From positions 771,001 to 835,000 of the forward strand of contig CALNXK010000009.1 in assembly GCA_942486035.1 (NCBI GenBank): 64,000 nt of DNA. Reading direction: 5' to 3'. Below, in pieces: positions 58,953 to 64,000 of the stretch. A program made the translations under genes and the position numbers. A model generated the notes under the pieces. That model searched no databases. It had not been told where the DNA came from and worked only from the letters and a program-made list of their open reading frames with translations. Source of the stretch: Porites lobata. Its lineage: Eukaryota > Cnidaria > Anthozoa > Scleractinia > Poritidae. Position 1 is the first letter of the stretch. Every line of letters starts with the position of its first letter.

Positions 58953-60513
58953 ATAAAAAAAAGACCTGGAAAGGAATAAATAATTTGTTAAACCGTAAAA
59001 GCAAAATAAATTAACTCACTTAACGGTTACAAAAACAATAACAAAGTTACCCATGACACGACACCTAAACCTAATATTCTCAATGACCACTTTGCAATAT
59101 TTTCATTTTCGTTTATGAAAGATTTTATACATTATTTTTTTCAAAAATTCTGTTGAAGTTAGACAATAGAGTTATCGAACGATAGTTATTTGGTTCAGTC
59201 AGAAGCATATAACCCCTTTTAGTAAAATCCAACTAGTGGTCTATTATCAATGCTGCGTTCTGTTTGGTTGAGCTACTACTAGGCTATATGTTATAGCCCA
59301 CTAGTAGGGAGAAAGCGCCGGCTTTGAAAGCCAAAACAATGGCCGCTGAATCTCGTTTTGCTAGCTTAAGTTGTTTTGTAGAACAATTATCCCTCTCGCC
59401 ATCATGGCCTCTGAGTCAATAGCCCATTCGGTCTTCGGCCTCATGGGCTATTGACTCAGAGCCCATTCGGAAACGAGGAATAACTGTTAAATATACATCT
59501 GGTTCAGTCTCGTCTTCTGCTTTAAAAATGGGTATAGTCTAGAATAGTCTAGAAGGTGATCTTTCTTAGCAATATTTTAATCTTTTTAATGTTAATGGTA
59601 TTGTACAGATTTATATGCTATGTCATAAGTTTTCCTCTTTTTTTAAAGAAGTTTTTCATTTTTTTTAAAATTTTACGATGAGGCTGCGTGTAATTGAATT
59701 CACTTTGGCCGATATTTCAAGATGTTGGCGAATTGATCCACTATATATAAACCCTTTTTTTCTTTACTTTTGATATTCATTAAAGAGCGATGTCATAAGT
59801 TTCAGGTTGAGTTGTATCTGGACCGTCAAGTGTTCTTGAGACTTGATCACGTGGTGTGTTAGTACAGTCAACAATCGCCTATATCATACCTTTGCAAGAT
59901 TGTGCAGCTCAAGCAGTTTGACAAACGTCCCATAACACCTGCGGCTTCTTACACAGTTAATGTATGGATTGATGAAGTTTAATTTGAAAGAACATCATTG
60001 GAAATGGCCCGAGGAACAACCAAAAGAGGGAACCGGCAAACAATCGCTGCTCCTAATATGACTGCGATTGTTTTTGCTTCTTTTCGCTCCGTGCGAAAGG
60101 CAGCCTTTGTTCGCTAGTTGAAGTGTCTTGTACTTGAGTCACCGACTGCTCCAACCTTCTGGCAACTACAAAGATGTAACCGTATATCAAAACTGTTCCA
60201 ATCACCCTTTTAAGGCCCAAATACGTTTTTTAAAAATTTTAGGATTTAAGGGTGGTATTGTTAAATTTGTTGTATCTTCCTTTATAGTTAAAGGGATCAA
60301 AACAAAATTTACATATGTGGTAGACAAGACTTTGGACTATCTGCCAATCAACTTTTCATCAATAATTAACTAATAATTAATACTTAACAGGTTGTTAAAC
60401 ATTAACATTATATGGAATGGAGATGATATGAACTGCGGAAATACAAATTTTAAATGAAGATATGATCGAAGATATGACCACTGTTAAAGAAACCGGGACT
60501 TGAATCTCTCTTA
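58953..60513. other. Spacer with palindromes, no gene recognised
   Basis: AT-rich spacer. Contains inverted pairs CTACTAGGCTATA / TATAGCCCACTAGTAG (59276-59308) and TCTGAGTCAATAGCCCAT / ATGGGCTATTGACTCAGA (59410-59460), both MITE-like. The 81-codon plus frame at 60128-60373 has no recognisable features. Confidence 0.5.
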
Positions 60514-60784
60514 AAAAACTTGCGTCCTGTAAGCAACTTGGCTTATATTTCCAAGTTCACTGAGCGGGCAGTATTTAACCAGATATATGACCACCTTGTC
60601 CGGTCTCTATCCGCTATTACAATCTGCGTATCGCCGATATCACAGCACGGAGACAGCGTTGGTCAAAGTTGCTAATGATATTCTATTGAAAATGAACTCG
60701 CAGCGTTGTACACTACTTGTCCTCTTAGACTTAAGCGCTGCTTTTGACACCTTGGACCACGCGATTCTGTTTCGTCATTGGTCA
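60514..60784 (+). pseudogene. CR1/jockey-like LINE reverse transcriptase fragment
   Basis: Frame one gives NLRPVSNLAYISKFTERAVF NQIYDHLV. After a frameshift near 60600, frame two gives PLLQSAYRRYHSTETALVKV and LLVLLDLSAAFDTLDH, the RT motif region with the first catalytic Asp. Coding then stops abruptly where the DIRS-like sequence begins, so the LINE was interrupted or truncated there. Confidence 0.85.
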
Positions 60785-60913
60785 TTGGTCGCTACGGAGT
60801 CACGTGAGAAAGCGCACGAGCCCGGGAAGATCAGTTGTGTGCGATCCTTCGGGAAGGTCGGACGTTTGTTGTTTGCTCGCTCAGTGTTGAGCGAACACCG
60901 AGAAAATCGCCGT

Positions 60914-62011
60914 ATGGCTGCCGAAAATATCAGTGAAAGGGACCCCCTTTCACCGGCAGAAGAAGATAATTTACTTTCTGAAGAAAATGAGTCAGCGAAT
61001 CCCTTGCACCAGGGCACAGACAAAGTGCTGGCTAACGTGTTGTCGGCCATGACCCAAATGAGTTCCACCATGCTGTCCATGGAAAACGCAATGAAACGTT
61101 TAGCTGACGCACCAGAAGACCATGCTACACCACCGAAAAGGAGAAGACAACCTCCTGCACCTAGTACAATGAGCGATAGCGGAGATTCAGACCCTGAACA
61201 GTCAGATTCCGAGGCACTCAATTTCCCGCCCAACGGCGACCCGCCAAAACCGGGCAGCTCTGTCACAGAGGACGCATTGCTCAATGAAATTGCTCAAGAC
61301 TTTGAGTCGGACGAGCAAACTGACCCGAAAGTCGCTCAGAAATTGGCGGATATCGTCAATAAGCGATGGGGCTCTAAGTTGTAGGAAGCCAAATTAAAAG
61401 AAAAATTGGCGCAATACAATCGACCCGATAATTGTGAGAAATTAACTGTGCCAAAGGTCAACCCCGAGATATGGAATAAGCTGAAGCACGGGACCAAGAG
61501 CGCGGATTTACGTCTTGCAAACATGCAGAAAGTACTTGTCAAAGTCGGGAGTGCTGTCGCCAAAGCGACTGACACACTGCTGGCCATCCGTGCAGATCTT
61601 GAGAAGACTTCAGCGTTGGCTCTCACTGAGAAATTGGGGAAATTAGTCACGTATAACGCTGACGCTCTGGCATTGTTAGGCCATGTAAACATTGAGCTGT
61701 CTTACCGTCGACGCGACGCTATCAAACCAAACTTAAATGCCGAATATTCCGCGTTGTGTGGCTCTCAAGTACCCATCACGGGCTTGTTATTTGGCGATGA
61801 GTTGCACTCTCAGCTTAACAACATCAAAGCGACCAACAAAATTGGTCATACGACCACTGCCAAGTCATCTTATCGAAACCACAGCGAGGGCTGGAAGGGC
61901 AAATCTTCTCACTCTAGTGGAAAGCCTTTTTTAGGGAAGAGGGGCCGATCTTACCGGCCACAAAACAATTTCTACAAACCACGGGAAACCGCGAAGACGT
62001 CCAGCCAGTGA
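60914..62011 (+). pseudogene. DIRS gag-like ORF with one internal stop
   Basis: ATG at 60914 (MAAENISERDPLSPAEEDNL) to TGA at 62009-62011. A single in-frame TAG at 61382-61384 breaks an otherwise open frame. The first part is acidic with a basic KRRR patch. The second part has conserved-looking PDNCEKLTVPKVNPEIWNKL and GDELHSQLNN segments and a Gly/Lys/Arg-rich nucleic-acid-binding tail. The open frame also extends upstream into the LINE fragment by chance. Confidence 0.8.
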
Positions 62012-63660
62012 AACGATCTGATATTCCTACAGATAAGGTAAATATGTTACGGTATCTTGAGCACAAAGTTCCCTGCTTTAAAGAAGGGGGGCTGAGAGAA
62101 TATTATAGTCAGTGGCAGGCCTTAACCTCAGACCCTGAGATATTGCAAATGATATTAGGCCAGCCAATTGAATTTACTCGGACTCCTTATCAAAGAGTTG
62201 TTCCCAAAGAGAAGAAAATCCTTGACTTGGATGAACAGTATGTCATTGATACCGAAATAGATAAACTACTTGCTAAAGGTGTTCTTACCCTAAGTAGTCA
62301 CGAAGAAGAGGAATATATCTCTCCTATTTTCACTAGGGCCAAAAAGGATGGCTCCTTCAGAGTTATTTTAAATCTCAAGTGCCTAAACACTCATGTGCAA
62401 TATCACCATTTTAAAATGGACTCACTTAATACTGTTTTACGTATGGTAAAACCTGGGTGCTTTATGGCATCAATAGACTTAAAGGATGCTTATTATTCTG
62501 TACCTATCGCCACTGCAGACCAAAAATACCTGAAGTTTCAGTGGCGAGGAAAACTGTATAAGTATATTTGCTTTCCAAATGGATTGGCATCTTGCCCCAG
62601 GAAGTTTACTAAATTATTAAAGCCAGTATATTCACATTTAAGACATCTGGGTCACCTTTCAGCAAGTCATATTGATGACTCATATCTCCAGGGTGATGAC
62701 TATGATGACTGTGAAAGAAATGTTTGGGATACTGTCAACTTATTTGATTCCCTTGGGTTTACTGTACACCCTGAAAAATCATCCTTTGTTCCGCAACAGC
62801 GAATCACCTTTATGGGCTTTATTATAGACTCAATTACAATGACAGTCTATCCAACTTCTGAGAAGATCGAGAAGATAATTCATACCTGTCAAGGCCTGTT
62901 GCAGTGTCCACACCCCACAATAAGAGAGGTGGCATCCACTCTTGGGTTGCTCATATCAAATTTTCCGGCAGCACAGCTGGGGCCCTTGCATTTTAGGTCA
63001 CTGGACATGGACAAAACAGAGGCCTTGCGCTTAAACAAGGGTAACTTTGATGCATTTATGCAACTGTCTGAGTTGTCTCGCAATGATTTGCAGTGGTGGG
63101 TAAACTCAGCAAGGTCACTGCATAACCCTATAAGCCTTCCCCAGCCAGAGATCACTTTATACACAGATGCAAGTAAAGGAGGCTGGGGGTGAGTACTCAA
63201 TAATGTCAAGATTGGGGGGCATTGGACCCCTGAAGAAGCTTCTAATCACATTAATTATCTTGAAATGCTTGCAGTGCTGTTTTCTCTCAAAGCATTTCAT
63301 AAAGAACTATCAGGGAAGCATGTCCTTGTGCGAATTGATAACATGACTGCTGTGTCAGATTTAGGTAAAATGGGCACAAGCCATTCCAAAAAGCGAAATG
63401 ATTTAACCCGTACGCTCTGGGAATGGTGCCTTGACAACAAAATGTGGTTAACCACAAGTCATATCCCGGGTAAAGCGAATACTCTAGCTGATGAAGAGTC
63501 CAGGAAATCTAGGAAAGAAACTGAATGGACCTTAGACAGAGGAATTTTCCACGAGGCTGTTAAGAAACTTCATGTTGAGCCTCAGATTGACCTATTTGCC
63601 TCTCGGCTTAATTACCAGTTAAGGCCATTTGTCGCCTACCAACCTGATCCTGAAGCAATG
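62008..63660 (+). pseudogene. DIRS reverse transcriptase - RNase H ORF with one internal stop
   Basis: Overlaps the end of gag in a different frame. RT motifs: ASIDLKDAYYSVPIA, GLASCPRKFTKLLKP, and SHIDDSYLQGDD carrying the DD pair. RNase H: LYTDASKGGWG, then RIDNMTAV and HIPGKANTLADEESR. An in-frame TGA at 63190-63192, just after GGWG, interrupts RNase H; reading resumes in the same frame to DLFASRLN and then loses similarity. First ATG is unclear; a GTG at 62008 is the earliest in-frame near-start seen. Confidence 0.88.
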
Positions 63661-64000
63661 AATGATTTTCCAGTAATCGGATACCCTTGTTTTGCGCACA
63701 GGATTCTGGGATCGCCAGGGGGCAAACATTGCGAGTCGCCACAAAGAAATCTATGGCGTGGAGCTGTTTCTCCGGTAAAAGCAGTGTCTTTGGACAGAGA
63801 ATGCAACATTTTGCCGTGATTTTATGAGAAGAGGAGGTGACTAATGTTGGTGCGAAGAAATTGTAAGTTTTTGTGGGATCAATGCGATGAAATCTATCGA
63901 TAAACACTGATTCTTGCGAAAGGTCGACTGTGAATGTACTGAATGGTCTCGAAATGTCTGTGTCTGTGTAAATTTAGCCTGCGCGCAGACGATAACTAAA
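63661..64000. other. Unassigned sequence, ending in a MITE-like end
   Basis: After DIRS similarity ends I recognise nothing coding. The last bases read TTTAGCCTGCGCGCAGACG, which resembles the end of the AGCCTG/CAGACG inverted-repeat family seen at 49539; the element would continue beyond the window. Confidence 0.45.

Larger units (their letters stand above)
60785..63660 (+). mobile_element. DIRS-like retrotransposon, 3' truncated
   Basis: Contains a gag-like ORF and an overlapping RT-RNase H ORF of DIRS type. The homologous part ends after VAYQPDPEAMN near 63660, so the tyrosine recombinase and the usual right-hand repeats are missing from the window. The left boundary is placed where the LINE fragment ends and is approximate. 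Confidence 0.8.

Noticed and set aside
60775..61284. 169-codon minus-strand frame
   Set aside because: Antisense to the DIRS gag-like ORF, which has clear family features on the plus strand.
1..64000. CRISPR array or bacterial operon reading of the 99-bp repeats
   Set aside because: The repeats are coding ankyrin units without unique spacers, and the window has spliced genes and eukaryotic retrotransposons.

Overview
The window looks like nuclear DNA of a cnidarian, most likely an anthozoan (coral or sea anemone). It is AT-rich, intron-rich with GT-AG introns, and packed with short inverted-repeat transposons. It carries DIRS, Ty3, CR1-like and hAT remnants and ankyrin-repeat genes. The organism call is an inference; no database was searched.

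The main content is two head-to-tail copies of one nine-exon gene on the minus strand. Gene A runs from its ATG at 14198 down past position 1, so its 3' end is outside the window. Gene B runs from its ATG at 50607 to a stop at 23516. I rebuilt both from splice sites: every exon pair is in phase in both copies and exon sizes match. In order, the protein has a short N-terminus, a GT4-type (GT-B fold) glycosyltransferase domain of about 400 residues, a Ser/Pro/Glu-rich linker, and a 140-residue domain that I tentatively compare with the TRADD-N-like effector domains of cnidarian NLR-type proteins. A second linker follows, then a very long solenoid of 33-residue ankyrin repeats. Two repeats sit on their own 99-bp exons and about 26 to 30 or more lie on the giant last exon. 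Gene B would encode 1,695 residues. I see no signal peptide or membrane segment, so a cytosolic receptor-like or effector-like protein is the simplest inference.

Layout: 1-14198 gene A. 14199-21263 spacer with several transposons, including a TTAA-flanked element present only in this copy. 21264-23515 broken C-terminal tail of gene B, split by an hAT-like element. 23516-50607 gene B, whose introns carry many insertions missing from A, including an apparently unrelated nested gene with a PB1-like C-terminus (40544-41891). 50608-56640 upstream region of B, containing an inverted partial copy of an intron segment. 56934-58952 decayed Ty3 element. 60514-60784 CR1-like LINE fragment interrupted by a DIRS-like element (60785 to about 63660) whose two ORFs each carry one nonsense codon.

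The last-exon ankyrin arrays are the most unusual DNA. They are nearly identical 99-bp units with recent block duplications (297 bp in B, 396 bp in A), so the repeat number and surface of these proteins probably change fast. Most long plus-strand open frames over the arrays are antisense shadows.
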